Below are positions 30,471 to 40,137 of a stretch of DNA of 64,000 nt, in pieces. The position numbers and the translations under genes were made by a program. The notes under the pieces are model-generated. The model saw nothing but the letters and a program-made list of their open reading frames with translations. It made no database searches and had not been told where the DNA came from. Within the stretch, counting starts at the first letter, position 1. Every line of letters starts with the position of its first letter. The stretch is from Methylocaldum marinum (GTDB lineage Bacteria; Pseudomonadota; Gammaproteobacteria; Methylococcales; Methylococcaceae): positions 770,981 to 834,980 of the forward strand of contig NZ_AP017928.1 of the NCBI RefSeq assembly GCF_003584645.1, read 5' to 3'.

Positions 30471-32854
30471 ATGTCCACAACGACTTACGTCCGATGGCTG
30501 TCGGAACTTGGATCGCGGGATGTCGGCTAGGTCGGCGGGAAGAACGCCTCGCTGGGCGAAATGCTGCGGCAGCTCAAGCGGACCGGCATCCGGGTTCCCG
30601 CCGGCTTTGCCACGACCGCGCAGGCTTATTGGGATTTCGTTCAGGCAAATGACCTGCGCGGGCAGATCTCCGCCGCGCTCGAAGCGCTTCAACGCGGGCG
30701 GGTCTCCCTCGCCGAGGCGGGACAAAGAATCCGAAATGCCTTTTACCGGGCCGAGTTTCCCTCCGAAATCGCCGACACGATCGCTCAGGCCTACCGGGAC
30801 CTGGCCGAGCAGACCGGACGGAAGGATCCGGACGTCGCGGTCCGCAGCAGCGCCACGGCCGAGGACCTCCCCGAGGCCAGCTTCGCCGGCCAGCAGGAGA
30901 CGTTCCTCAATATCCGCGGCGAGCGGGCGCTGCTCGACGCTTGCCGGCGCTGCTTCGCTTCGCTCTTCACCGACCGCGCCATTATCTATCGCGAAAACCA
31001 CGGCTTCGATCACTTGCGCGTGGCGCTCTCCATCGGCGTGCAGCGCATGGTGCGCTCGGATCGGGCGGGCGCGGGCATCATGTTCTCGATCGACACGGAG
31101 ACCGGCTTTCCCGATGTCGTCCTGATCGACGCGAACTGGGGGTTGGGCGAGACCGTGGTGCAAGGCACGGTCGATCCCGATGCCTACGCGGTGTTCAAGC
31201 CGTTGCTGAAGCAGGAAGCCTATCGCCCCATCATCGACAAGACGATCGGGCGTAAAGCCGAGAAGGTCATCTACGCCGAGGCAGGCGAGACGCGAACGGT
31301 CGATTGCGCGCCCGAGGAACGATCGCACTACGTCCTCGCCGACGACGAGATCCTCGCCCTCGCGCGCTGGGCGGCCGAGATCGAGAATCACTACGGCCGC
31401 CCCATGGATATGGAATGGGCCAAGGACGGCGACACCAACGAGCTGTTCATCGTGCAGGCCCGGCCGGAGACCGTGCAGTCGCGCAAGGAGGCCGGCTCGC
31501 TCAAGAGCTACACGCTCCGGCGCAAGGGGCGACGGCTGATCGAGGGTCTGAGCATCGGGGATGCGATCGCCGCCGGAAAGGTCTGCAAGCTCAAGAGCGC
31601 GGACGAAATCGACCGGTTCGAGCCCGACGGGATCCTGGTGACCCCGATGACGGACCCGGACTGGGTGCCCATCATGAAAAAGGCGGCCGCCATCGTGACG
31701 GATCACGGCGGGCGCACCTCTCACGCCGCCATCGTGAGCCGCGAGCTCGGCGTGCCCGCCGTGGTCGGGACGGGGCGGGCCACCGAGGTACTCGCGGATG
31801 GGAGCGAGGTGACGGTCTCCTGCGCCGAGGGCGATACGGGCTTCGTTTACGAAGGGATCGCCGACTACGACGTCAAGGATGTGCAGATCGAGGAAATTCC
31901 CGAGACCGCCACGAAGGTCATGTTCAACCTGGCCAATCCGGCGCGGCGTTGCGCTGGTGGCGGCTGCCCGCCGATGGCGTCGGTCTGGCGCGCATGGAGT
32001 TCATCATCGGCAATATCATTCGCATCCATCCGATGGCCTTGGTGCGCTGGCCGAAACTGGAGGACGCGAAGGCGCGCGACCGCATCGAAGAGCTGACACG
32101 CGGCTGGCCCGGCAAGCCCGACTACTTCGTCGACACCTTGGCTCAAGGCATCGCCCGCGTCGCCGCCTCCCAATACCCGAAGCCCGTGATCGTGCGGACC
32201 AGCGATTTCAAGACTAACGAATATGCGCGGCTCATCGGCGGACGGGAGTTCGAGCCCTAGGAACAGAACCCGATGCTCGGCTGGCGCGGGGCGAGCCGCT
32301 ACTACGACGAGGGCTACCGCGAAGGCTTCGAGCTCGAGTGCCGGGCGATCCGCAGGGCACGCGGCGAAATCGGCATGAACAACGTCATCGTTATGATCCC
32401 GTTCTGCCGTACGCCCGAGGAAGCCGACCGGGTGCTCGAGATCATGGCCCACAACGGCCTGAAGCGCGGCGAGGACGGCTTTCAGGTTTACGTCATGTGC
32501 GAGATCCCGTCGAACGTCGTGCTGGCGCATCGCTTCTGCGAGCGCTTCGACGGCTTTTCCATCGGCAGCAACGACCTCACGCAGCTCGTCCTCGGCGTCG
32601 ATCGCGATTCGGACCGGCTGGCGCCCCTTTTCGACGAACGCGACGAAGCGGTCCAGGGCCTGATACGGCAGGTCATCGAGACCGCCCACGCGCACGGCTG
32701 CAAGATCGGTCTGTGCGGACAGGCCCCGAGCGATCATCCGGAGTTCGCCCGGTTTCTCGTCGACGCTCAGATCGACTCGATTTCGGTCGATCCCACCAGC
32801 TTCTTTGCCGTGAAGCAACAGGTCGCCGCCAGGGAGGCGGAACGGACGCCTTGA
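30471..32854 (+). pseudogene. ppsA: Phosphoenolpyruvate synthase, disrupted (two in-frame TAG, one frameshift)
   Basis: The ATG at 30471 (AGGTAGGGAGC before it) opens MSTTTYVRWLSELGSRDVG, then TAG at codon 20 (30528-30530), then VGGKNASLGEML in the same frame. All domains follow: the ATP-binding half, the phosphohistidine loop TDHGGRTSHAAIVSREL (swivelling domain), and the PEP-binding barrel. Around 31940-31950 one G is missing, so NPAR changes frame before ADGVGLARMEF. A second TAG at 32258-32260 stands where relatives have Glu (EP-x-EENPMLGWRG). Length is otherwise complete (about 795 codons). The encoded PEP synthase would make PEP from pyruvate and ATP, but it is very probably non-functional. 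Confidence 0.85.
31124..31271 (+). repeat. 148-bp segment of ppsA duplicated in inverted orientation at 33178-33325
   Basis: From GATCGACGCGAACTGG to GAGAAGGTCATC, every base matches the reverse complement of 33178-33325. The segment codes for residues in the ATP-binding half of ppsA (about IDANWGLGETVV to RKAEKVI). Confidence 0.97.
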
Positions 32855-32875
32855 TCCGATGAGCGGGAGGGAGCC

Positions 32876-33964
32876 ATGAAGATCGCGTTTTTCGAGATCG
32901 AGGCGTGGGAACGGGAGACGTTCGAGCCCTTGTCGCGGAACCACGAAGTGCGCTTTATCCCCGAGCCGTTGACCGAAGACAACATTTCGGCCCATCGGGA
33001 TGTGGAGATAGTGTCCCCCTTCATTTATTCCGATCTCGGCGGGGAGGTCCTCGGACAGCTCGAGGCTCTCAGCTGATCGCCACGCGCTCGACCGGGTTTC
33101 ACCACATCGCCATGGATTACTGCCGGGAGCACGACGTCGCGGTCGCCAACGTGCCAAGCTACGGAAAGAACACGGTGGATGACCTTCTCGGCTTTACGCC
33201 CGATCGTCTTGTCGATGATGGGGCGATAGGCTTCCTGCTTCAGCAACGGCTTGAACACCGCGTAGGCATCGGGATCGACCGTGCCTTGCACCACGGTCTC
33301 GCCCAACCCCCAGTTCGCGTCGATCCGGACGGCGCGCGGGAACTTCAGCCAGGAGGGGCTGCGCGGATTCGATCTCCGGGGCAAGACCCTCGGCGTCATC
33401 GGCACCGGCGATATCGGTCGCCATGCGGCCACGATCGCGCGGGGTTTCGGCATGGAGGTGCTTGCCTACGACGTGAAGCCCGATCCGGCGCTGGCCAGAG
33501 AACTCGGGTTTCGCTATGTCGATATGAACGCGCTGCTCGGCGCCGCCGATGTCGTCACGCTGCACGTTCCGGGCGGTCCCGCCACCCGGCATCTGCTTTC
33601 CACCGAACAGTTCGACGCGATGAAACCGGGCGTCATCCTGATCAACACGGCGCGCGGCAACGTCGTCGATATCGAGGCGCTGCTCCACGCGCTGGCCGAA
33701 GGCAAAGTGGCGGCCGCGGGCCTGGACGTTCTGCCGGAGGAGCCGGTGATCCGAGAGGAAGCCGAGCTGCTCCGGTCGTATTTCGCGCGGGAGCACAAGC
33801 TCAACACGCTCCTCGCGAATCACGTGCTGCTGCGCATGCGCAAGGTCGTCATCACCCCGCACAGCGCCTTCAACACCCGCGAAGCGGTGCAGCGGATCCT
33901 CGATACCACCAAGCAGAATATCGACGCCTATCTCGAGGGGAAACCGATCAACCTGGTCGCCTGA
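32876..33964 (+). pseudogene. D-lactate dehydrogenase-like 2-hydroxyacid dehydrogenase, disrupted
   Basis: The N-terminus MKIAFFEIEAWERETFEPLS reads to 33076, where a missing A (CTC-AGC for CTC-AAG) brings an early TGA. The next frame continues LIATRSTGFHHIAMDYCREH and VPSYGKNTV. There an inverted 148-bp ppsA copy (33178-33325) replaces roughly 23 codons of the family. The gene then resumes at RGNFSQEGLRGFDLRGKTLGVIGTGDIG and runs to the normal C-terminus, with ARGNVVDIEAL and the catalytic-His region ITPHSAFNT. It lies between ppsA and pfkB. Clearly inactive as drawn. Confidence 0.88.
33178..33325 (-). repeat. Inverted 148-bp copy of ppsA segment inside dehydrogenase gene
   Basis: Perfect reverse complement of 31124-31271, 1.9 kb away. 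No terminal repeats or transposase accompany it, so it is not an insertion sequence. Confidence 0.97.
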
Positions 33965-33979
33965 TTGCGGGATCGAACC

Positions 33980-34918
33980 ATGGAACCCATCGTCACGCTA
34001 ACCATGAACCCGGCCGTGGATCTGTCGCTCGAAGTGGACGAGCTGACGTCCGGGATCAAGCTCCGCAGTTCTTTCGCGCGCCACGAACCCGGCGGAGGCG
34101 GCATCAACGTAGCGCGGGGCATCCGTATCCTCGGCGGCTCGGTGCGCGCGCTGTTCACGGCCGGCGGTCCGATCGGCGAGATGCTGACCGGCCTGGTCGA
34201 TGAGGAAGGCGTTCCATACGGGACGATTCCGATCGCGAACACGACTCGGGAAGACGTTTCCGTGCGGGTCAAACGACCGGGCGCGCTTTACCACTTCGTG
34301 GCGCCGGGTCCCGAGCTGAGCGCGGAGGAAGTGGAACGCTGCCTGCAAGCCGTCAGGAGTCTCGATCCCCCGCCACGGCACCTGGTTGCGAGCGGAAGCC
34401 TGCCGCCCGGCGCCGGCGACGATTTCTACGCCCGGCTCGCTCGTCTCGTCCGCGAACGCGGCATCCGCCTCATTTTGGACACCACCGGTCCGTCGTTGCG
34501 GGCCGCGCTGCGCGAGGGTGTTTACCTGATAAAACCCAATGCGCGCGAATTTGCCGATCTCGCCGGCCGTTCTCCCGAAACGGAAGACGAGTGCCGCGCC
34601 ATGGCGCGCACCTTTGTCGAGCAGGGCGGAGCGGAGGTGCTCGTCCTGACCCTGGGCGCGGACGGTGCGCTGCTCACGACCCGTGACGAGCAGATCCACG
34701 CCCGACCGCCGCGCGTTGAGGGGGTGAGCCCGGTCGGCGCCGGGGACAGTTTTCTGGCGCTGCTAACGCTGAAGCTCGCCAACGACCGTCCTCCAAAGGA
34801 AGCCCTGTATTATGGCGTCGCCGCGGCGGCCGCCGCCGTACTGACGCCGGGCACCGAGCTTTATCGCCGGGGCGATATCGAACGGATCTACCGGCGGATG
34901 TCACAGCATCCGGCTTGA
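33980..34918 (+). CDS. pfkB: PfkB-family 6-phosphofructokinase (minor type)
   Basis: 312 aa from the ATG at 33980. PfkB signatures: the N-terminal GGGGINVARGIRILGG and the C-terminal anion-hole motif PVGAGDSFLALL with the catalytic Asp. It phosphorylates fructose-6-phosphate with ATP; fructose-1-phosphate or tagatose-6-phosphate kinases are close relatives. Context with gap, ppsA and phosphoglycerate mutase favours the glycolytic role. Intact. Confidence 0.87.
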   Translation: MEPIVTLTMNPAVDLSLEVDELTSGIKLRSSFARHEPGGGGINVARGIRILGGSVRALFTAGGPIGEMLTGLVDEEGVPYGTIPIANTTREDVSVRVKRPGALYHFVAPGPELSAEEVERCLQAVRSLDPPPRHLVASGSLPPGAGDDFYARLARLVRERGIRLILDTTGPSLRAALREGVYLIKPNAREFADLAGRSPETEDECRAMARTFVEQGGAEVLVLTLGADGALLTTRDEQIHARPPRVEGVSPVGAGDSFLALLTLKLANDRPPKEALYYGVAAAAAAVLTPGTELYRRGDIERIYRRMSQHPA

Positions 34919-34999
34919 CCGACGGGGCGCACCGCCGATGCGCCGGCCCGAAATACCAGGAAGGCATTTACGGGCCTGATTAATAAGGGACGAAGCGAC

Positions 35000-36202
35000 A
35001 TGGACTCCACCGAACTCATTCCTCGTTTGACGCGGAAAGGCGAAAGCAAGATCGTTTTTCTCATCGCCGATGGCCTCGGGGGTATTCCGGGCAACAGAAC
35101 CGGGACCGAACTCGAAACGGCGGCTACCCCGCACCTGGACCGGCTTGCCCGCGACGGGGTGACCGGCCTGCTGGCGCCGGTCGGCCCCGGAATCACCTGC
35201 GGAAGCGGTCCGGGGCATTTGGCCCTGTTCGGCTACGACCCGCTGGAGACCCGAATCGGGCGCGGGGTTTTGACGGCCCTCGGCGTGAATTTCGATCTCG
35301 GAACCGACGATATCGCCGCACGCGGAAATTTTTGCACGGTCGATGAGCATGGCGTGGTGCGCGACCGGCGGGCCGGGAGAATTTCGTCGGAACGCGGCGC
35401 CGAGCTGAGCCGCAAGCTCCGGAACATCGAGATCGAGGGCGTCGAGCTGTTCGTCGAACCGGTAAAGGAACACCGGTTTCTCCTGGTATTGAGGGGCGCG
35501 GGACTCGATCCGGCGCTATCGGACACCGACCCGCACGAGATCGGCATGCCGCCGCAGCCTCCCCGCGGGCGGGATGAATCATCGAGGCGAACCGCCCGAC
35601 TGATCGCGGCGTTCGTCGAGGGCGCGCGAAAGGCGCTCGCGAACGAGCGCCCGGCTAATATGGTGCTGCTTCGCGGTTTCGACCGCTTGCCCCGACTGCC
35701 GTCCATGGGGGAGCGTTACGGTTTGAATGCCTGCGCCTTGGCCGGCTACCCCATGTACCAGGGGATTGCGCGCCTGCTCGGCATGCGGGTGGTGGAGTGC
35801 GGTCCCGACCTCGACAGCGAAGTGGAGACGCTGCAGTCGGCGTGGAAGGAGCACGACTTTTTCTTCGTCCATTACAAAGCGACCGACAGCGCGGGCGAAG
35901 ACGGAGATTTCGACGCCAAGGTACGGGCCATAGAGGAACTGGACCGCCATTTGCCTCCGATCCTGGCGCTTAAGCCCGATGTACTGGTGGTCACCGGCGA
36001 CCACAGCACCCCAAGCCAGCTCAAGGGCCACAGTTGGCACCCGGTTCCGGTCGTGCTCACGGCGGCTAGTTGCCGTCGGGATGTCGTCGCGAGTTTCGGC
36101 GAGACGGCCTGCGCCCACGGCGGGTTGGGCCAGTTGCCGATGAAATACCTCATGTCGCTCGCACTGGCCCATGCCGGCCGCTTGAGCAAGTTCGGGGCCT
36201 GA
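35000..36202 (+). CDS. apgM: 2,3-bisphosphoglycerate-independent phosphoglycerate mutase, archaeal type (ApgM)
   Basis: 400 aa, alkaline-phosphatase superfamily. IVFLIADGLGG holds the first metal Asp, GPGITCGSGPGHLALFGYDP the phospho-accepting Ser region, and VVTGDHSTPSQLKGHSWHPV the C-terminal metal ligands. It interconverts 3- and 2-phosphoglycerate. ApgM is common in archaea and sporadic in bacteria. It lies 81 bp after pfkB in the same island. Confidence 0.9.
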   Translation: MDSTELIPRLTRKGESKIVFLIADGLGGIPGNRTGTELETAATPHLDRLARDGVTGLLAPVGPGITCGSGPGHLALFGYDPLETRIGRGVLTALGVNFDLGTDDIAARGNFCTVDEHGVVRDRRAGRISSERGAELSRKLRNIEIEGVELFVEPVKEHRFLLVLRGAGLDPALSDTDPHEIGMPPQPPRGRDESSRRTARLIAAFVEGARKALANERPANMVLLRGFDRLPRLPSMGERYGLNACALAGYPMYQGIARLLGMRVVECGPDLDSEVETLQSAWKEHDFFFVHYKATDSAGEDGDFDAKVRAIEELDRHLPPILALKPDVLVVTGDHSTPSQLKGHSWHPVPVVLTAASCRRDVVASFGETACAHGGLGQLPMKYLMSLALAHAGRLSKFGA

Positions 36203-36329
36203 CCCGGGCGATACGCTCTTTGCCGACCGGCAGAACAGTGTCGGAGAAGAATGCCGGCGCGTTTTTCACCGCGGTGTAGCGGCATGGGAAACCATCCCGC
36301 ACATAGCATAAATGCAGGCCGAAAGAGCC

Positions 36330-36401
36330 GTAGGTCGGCAATCCTTTGCCGACGAAGCCCTCTCGCCGACCCCGTGTGTCGGCAACGGATTGCCGACCTA
36401 C
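36330..36401. repeat. Paired palindromic repeat (BIME-like), two copies of the 20-bp unit
   Basis: GTCGGCAATCCTTTGCCGAC (36334-36353) and GTCGGCAACGGATTGCCGAC (36378-36397) are each palindromic. The outer arms GTAGGTCGGCAATCC (36330-36344) and GGATTGCCGACCTAC (36387-36401) also pair, making one large hairpin between apgM and the convergent P-ATPase. Same family as 39607, 53206 and 63490. Confidence 0.85.
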
Positions 36402-36467
36402 ACTATTTCCCGATGCTTACCGTTAAACCGCGGCGGTGAAAAACGCTGGCGGCCGGTGACGGAGTCA

Positions 36468-39439
36468 TTATTTCGGCCGGGGCGGCGTTTTAGAAACCGG
36501 TCGTTCATTTTCTTCTTTGTTGTAGGAGAGCTTCTCGTACGCTTTCAGCAGGGTTTCGCTGAATACCCGGAAAGCCTCCACTTTTTCGCTCGTTTTATTT
36601 TCGCCCAAGGGTTTCTCCTCCGCTTCTTTGCCGAAGCTGGCGGTATAGGCTTCGAGCAAGGTCTTGCTCAGCAGATAAAATGCTAGCAATCGTTCTTCGC
36701 GTTCCGCCGGGACCCGTTTCCTTGCGGGAAGCGCTTTTTTCGGCGCCCACTCGGTCCGCTTGCCGTAAATCCAGTCGAGACTTTTCTCCAGCGCCGCGCC
36801 GAGCAGGAGGAAGGCCGCGAAGGCGGCGCCGATCCACTGCCAGTCTACGGGAGCGAGAGGCGTCACCTGGAAAAGCGCGCTCGCCGGCGTGTAGAGGACC
36901 ATCGCCTGCAGGACCAGGCTCGATATCACGGCGGCGACCAGCCACGGATTCGACAGCATCGTCAGCTCGTAGCGGGTCCGAATGATCTGGATTCGGACCA
37001 TCTCGGCGACGACGATGAAGGTGAAGAGCTGGCTCTGCGCCCGCATCAGCTCGCCCGCATTCGGCAGACCGTGGAAAAACAGCGGCAGCCCGGTCGCGGC
37101 CATGATCAGGCCGAAACCGAGAATCGAGGCGACGATGCGGCGATCGATCACCGGTTCGCCCGACCCGCGCGGCGGCCGCTTCATGATGCCTCCCATCTTG
37201 GGGTCGGCGCCCAAGGCCAACGCAGGAAGCCCGTCGGTCACCAGGTTGACCCACAGCAGCATCACCGGCGTGAGAATCAAGGCCTCGCTCTGGCCCCCGA
37301 AAATCTGCGGAAACAGCGCCGTGCCCGCCAATACGCCAAGAAGACGACCAGGATTTCGCCGGCATTCGCCGACAGCAGAAAATTGACGAACTTGCGGATG
37401 TTGTCGAAGATGCCCCGGCCTTCTGCGATGGCATTGCGCAGGGTCACGAAATTGTCGTCCTGCAGCACCATGTCCGAAGCCTCCTTGGCCACGTCGGTTC
37501 CGCGCTGGCCCATGGCGACCCCGACATCGGCATGGCGCAGGGCGGGGGCGTCGTTCACGCCGTCCCCGGTCATCGCCACCCGACGACCGTTCTCTTGAAG
37601 CGCCTTCAAGAGCATGACTTTGTGGTGGGGCGAAACGCGGGCGAAGATTTCGGCTTTCTCCACGATTTTTCGCAGATCCTGCTCGGAGACGCGCTCGAGT
37701 TCCGTTCCGGTCATGGCGCCTTCCGGACTGAATCCGATCTGCGTCCCGATGGCCTTGGCCGTCGCCGGGTTGTCGCCGGTGACCATGATGACCCGGATGC
37801 CCGCGTTTCGGCAGTCCTGGACCGCCTCCTTCACCTCGGCGCGGGGCGGATCGATCATGGCCTGCAGCCCCAGAAATACCATCCCGCTCTCGATCTCGTC
37901 CTCGTTCCGCTCCGCAACCGGCATTTCCTTTCGGGCGCAGGCCAAAACGCGAAAGGCGCTGTCGGCGAACTTCTTATTCATGTTCAAAATGGCTTGCCGG
38001 GATTCCTCGTCCAGGGGCTTGGCCTCCCCGTCCTCCCATAGCGAGTTGCATCGATCCAGTACCACCTCGGGAGCGCCCTTCATATACGCCATCGGCGGCT
38101 TCTCCCTGGCGATCACGGTCATCCGCTTGCGATCCGACGAAAAGGGGATTTCGCGCAGGCGTTCCGCTTCGGGTTCGATGCCCGCCTTGGCGGCCGCGAC
38201 CAGGAGAGCGATTTCCGTGGGATCGCCGGAATAGTCCGCCTTTCCGGATTCCTGCGCCTTTTCCGCATCGTTGGCGATGGCCCCGCACACGAGGAGCGGC
38301 TCCAGCGTTTCGGCGGGCACGGGTTTGCCGTCCAGGCGGAACTCGCCCTCCGGCTTAGTGCCTTCTCCCGTCACCTCGTAGACCCGGCAGGAGAAATACA
38401 GCCGCTTGACGGTCATCTGATTTTCGGTGAGCGTGCCCGTTTTGTCGGTCACGATCGCGTCCACGGAGCCCAGGCTCTCCACGACCGACAGCCGCCGGAC
38501 CAGGGCGCTCTGCCTGATCATTCTTTGCGAACCCAGGGCGAGGGCGAGAGTCACCACGGCGGGCAAACCCTCGGGCACGGCGGCCACGGCCAGGGTGACG
38601 GCCACCAGGATGATGGTGAGGAGCCCGGTCTCGGTGAAAGAGTACTGAACCGCAGCCACCACCCCGATCAAACCCAGAATGCCGTATCCGATCTGCTTTC
38701 CCAGGCGATCGACCTCCTCCTGGAACGGCGTTCTGTGCCGCTCGGCGCTCGCGATCTCCGAGGCGATGGCGCCCACTTCCGTGTCCATGCCCGTGGCCAC
38801 CACCACCGCCTTGGCCCGTCCTCTCACCGCATCGGTGTTCATGAACAGCATATTGCTGCGCTGGGCCAAAGGGGCGTCTTCGTCCACCGGGGCCACCTGT
38901 TTGGGGACCGTCGCGCTTTCCCCGGTCAGCGAGGCTTCGGTCGTTTCCAGGCTATGCGCCTCGAGCAAACGGGCGTCGGCCGGAATCCGGTTTCCCTGGC
39001 CGATCACGATCACATCGCCCGGAACGAGCTCGGCCGCCGGCAGCGTGACCTTTTTTCCGTCTCTGAGCACACGCGCTTCGGGCGTGGCAAGCTTCCGGAG
39101 CGATTGCATCGCTTTTTCGGCTCGATAGTCCTGAACGAAGCCGAACAGCCCATTGGCCAGCACGATGACCAAAATTAGCGTGGCCTCGGCATATTCCGGC
39201 TCCGACCCGGGGAGAAAACCCACGCCGACCGAGAGAATCGCCGCCGCGAACAAAAGGTAGATGAGAAAATCGTTGAACTGGGCCAGCAAGATCCTGAACG
39301 GAGATATTTCCCGTCCCTTGCGGATCTCGTTGGGGCCGTATTCTGCGAGGCGCCGCCGGGCCTCGTCGGCGGAAAGGCCTTCCGCCTTGGTCTTCAGCTT
39401 CTGAAGAATACGCTCTATGGATTGACTGTGCCAGTTCAT
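36468..39439 (-). pseudogene. Cation-transporting P-type ATPase (Ca2+/P2 type), single frameshift
   Basis: Start ATG at 39439 (AAGGACCTCGAAA before it). About 990 codons in all. Intact parts: actuator LTGESA, transmembrane PEGLPAVVTLALALGSQRM, phosphorylation DKTGT, and hinge [21 protein letters not shown]. Near 37325 one base is missing after EILVVFL, and the remaining 280 or so residues ([14 protein letters not shown] to the end, with the C-terminal helices) lie in the next frame. The PEGL motif suggests Ca2+ or a related cation. It is either a pseudogene or a base-calling error. Its C-terminus has an unusual charged tail of about 90 residues. Confidence 0.85.
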
Positions 39440-39606
39440 TTTCGAGGTCCTTCTCTCATCTTCGACAGTTGAAAAAGTGCCGGGTGCGCGCCGATCTTCA
39501 CGGAGCGGTTGGAGCGTCTTCCGGCGTAGGATAATCCCCCGGTCATAGGGCCAAAATTCCTTTCCGACACACCGGGGCGGCAATGGATTCCCGCCCCGCT
39601 TGGCAG

Positions 39607-39626
39607 GTCGGGAATCCTTTCCCGAC
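39607..39626. repeat. 20-bp palindromic repeat unit
   Basis: GTCGGGAATCCTTTCCCGAC, a perfect 8-bp stem with TCCT loop. A neighbouring GC-rich inverted repeat (GGGGCGG...CCGCCCC, about 39574-39598) lies just before it. Confidence 0.8.
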
Positions 39627-39734
39627 GTAACCTGCGCCCGTTGCCGGCAAACCGAGATATGCCGTGGGCGCACCACCGAATGAGAACTTACGCGGTAGCG
39701 CCGGGTCTGCTCTAGTAAGCCTATCGCGGAAAAA

Positions 39735-39930
39735 ATGGCCATGCGGCGCACGTGCGAGGACATCGTCATTGTAATCACCGGCGCGTCGAGCGGTATCGAC
39801 CGGACCGCGGCGCTGGCGTGCGCCCGGGCGGGGCGGCGGTCGTGGCCGCCCGCCGTGAGGCGGCTGGAAACGATCACGGCAAAGGCTGCCGGTTGCCTGG
39901 ATGGCGCTGGCCGGGGCGCTGGGGATGGGT
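39735..39930 (+). pseudogene. Short-chain dehydrogenase/reductase N-terminal remnant
   Basis: The frame reads IVIVITGASSGIDRTAALAC, the SDR nucleotide-binding motif (TGxxxGIx) with a Gly-to-Asp change. AAVVAARREAA then continues in another frame. After about 60 codons the similarity ends. No catalytic Tyr-Lys part remains. Confidence 0.6.
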
Positions 39931-40137
39931 ATGGCTTACGGATTCGCCGGACTTGGAAGCCGGCCGCGATGAAAGCTCAGGGATTCCGGACCCGTGCGGC
40001 CGATATTGAGCACTCCTCCGTATTCGCCTCGGCTTTCGCCAATTCGCTGGCCAACGTTGAAACGGTCATGCCTTCGGCAGGCGAACGACCGGACTCCCGC
40101 CTGATTTTTCTCCCTCAGATCCAATAGGAGCAAAGCC

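Noticed and set aside
29451..31724. 757-codon open frame antisense to gap and ppsA
   Set aside because: GC-rich codon use opens the complementary frame. Its translation shows no family likeness and the plus strand is clearly coding.
30528..32260. TAG codons in ppsA as pyrrolysine or recoding sites
   Set aside because: A frameshift lies between them, neighbouring genes are also broken, and nothing in the window (no suppressor tRNA or Pyl genes) supports recoding.
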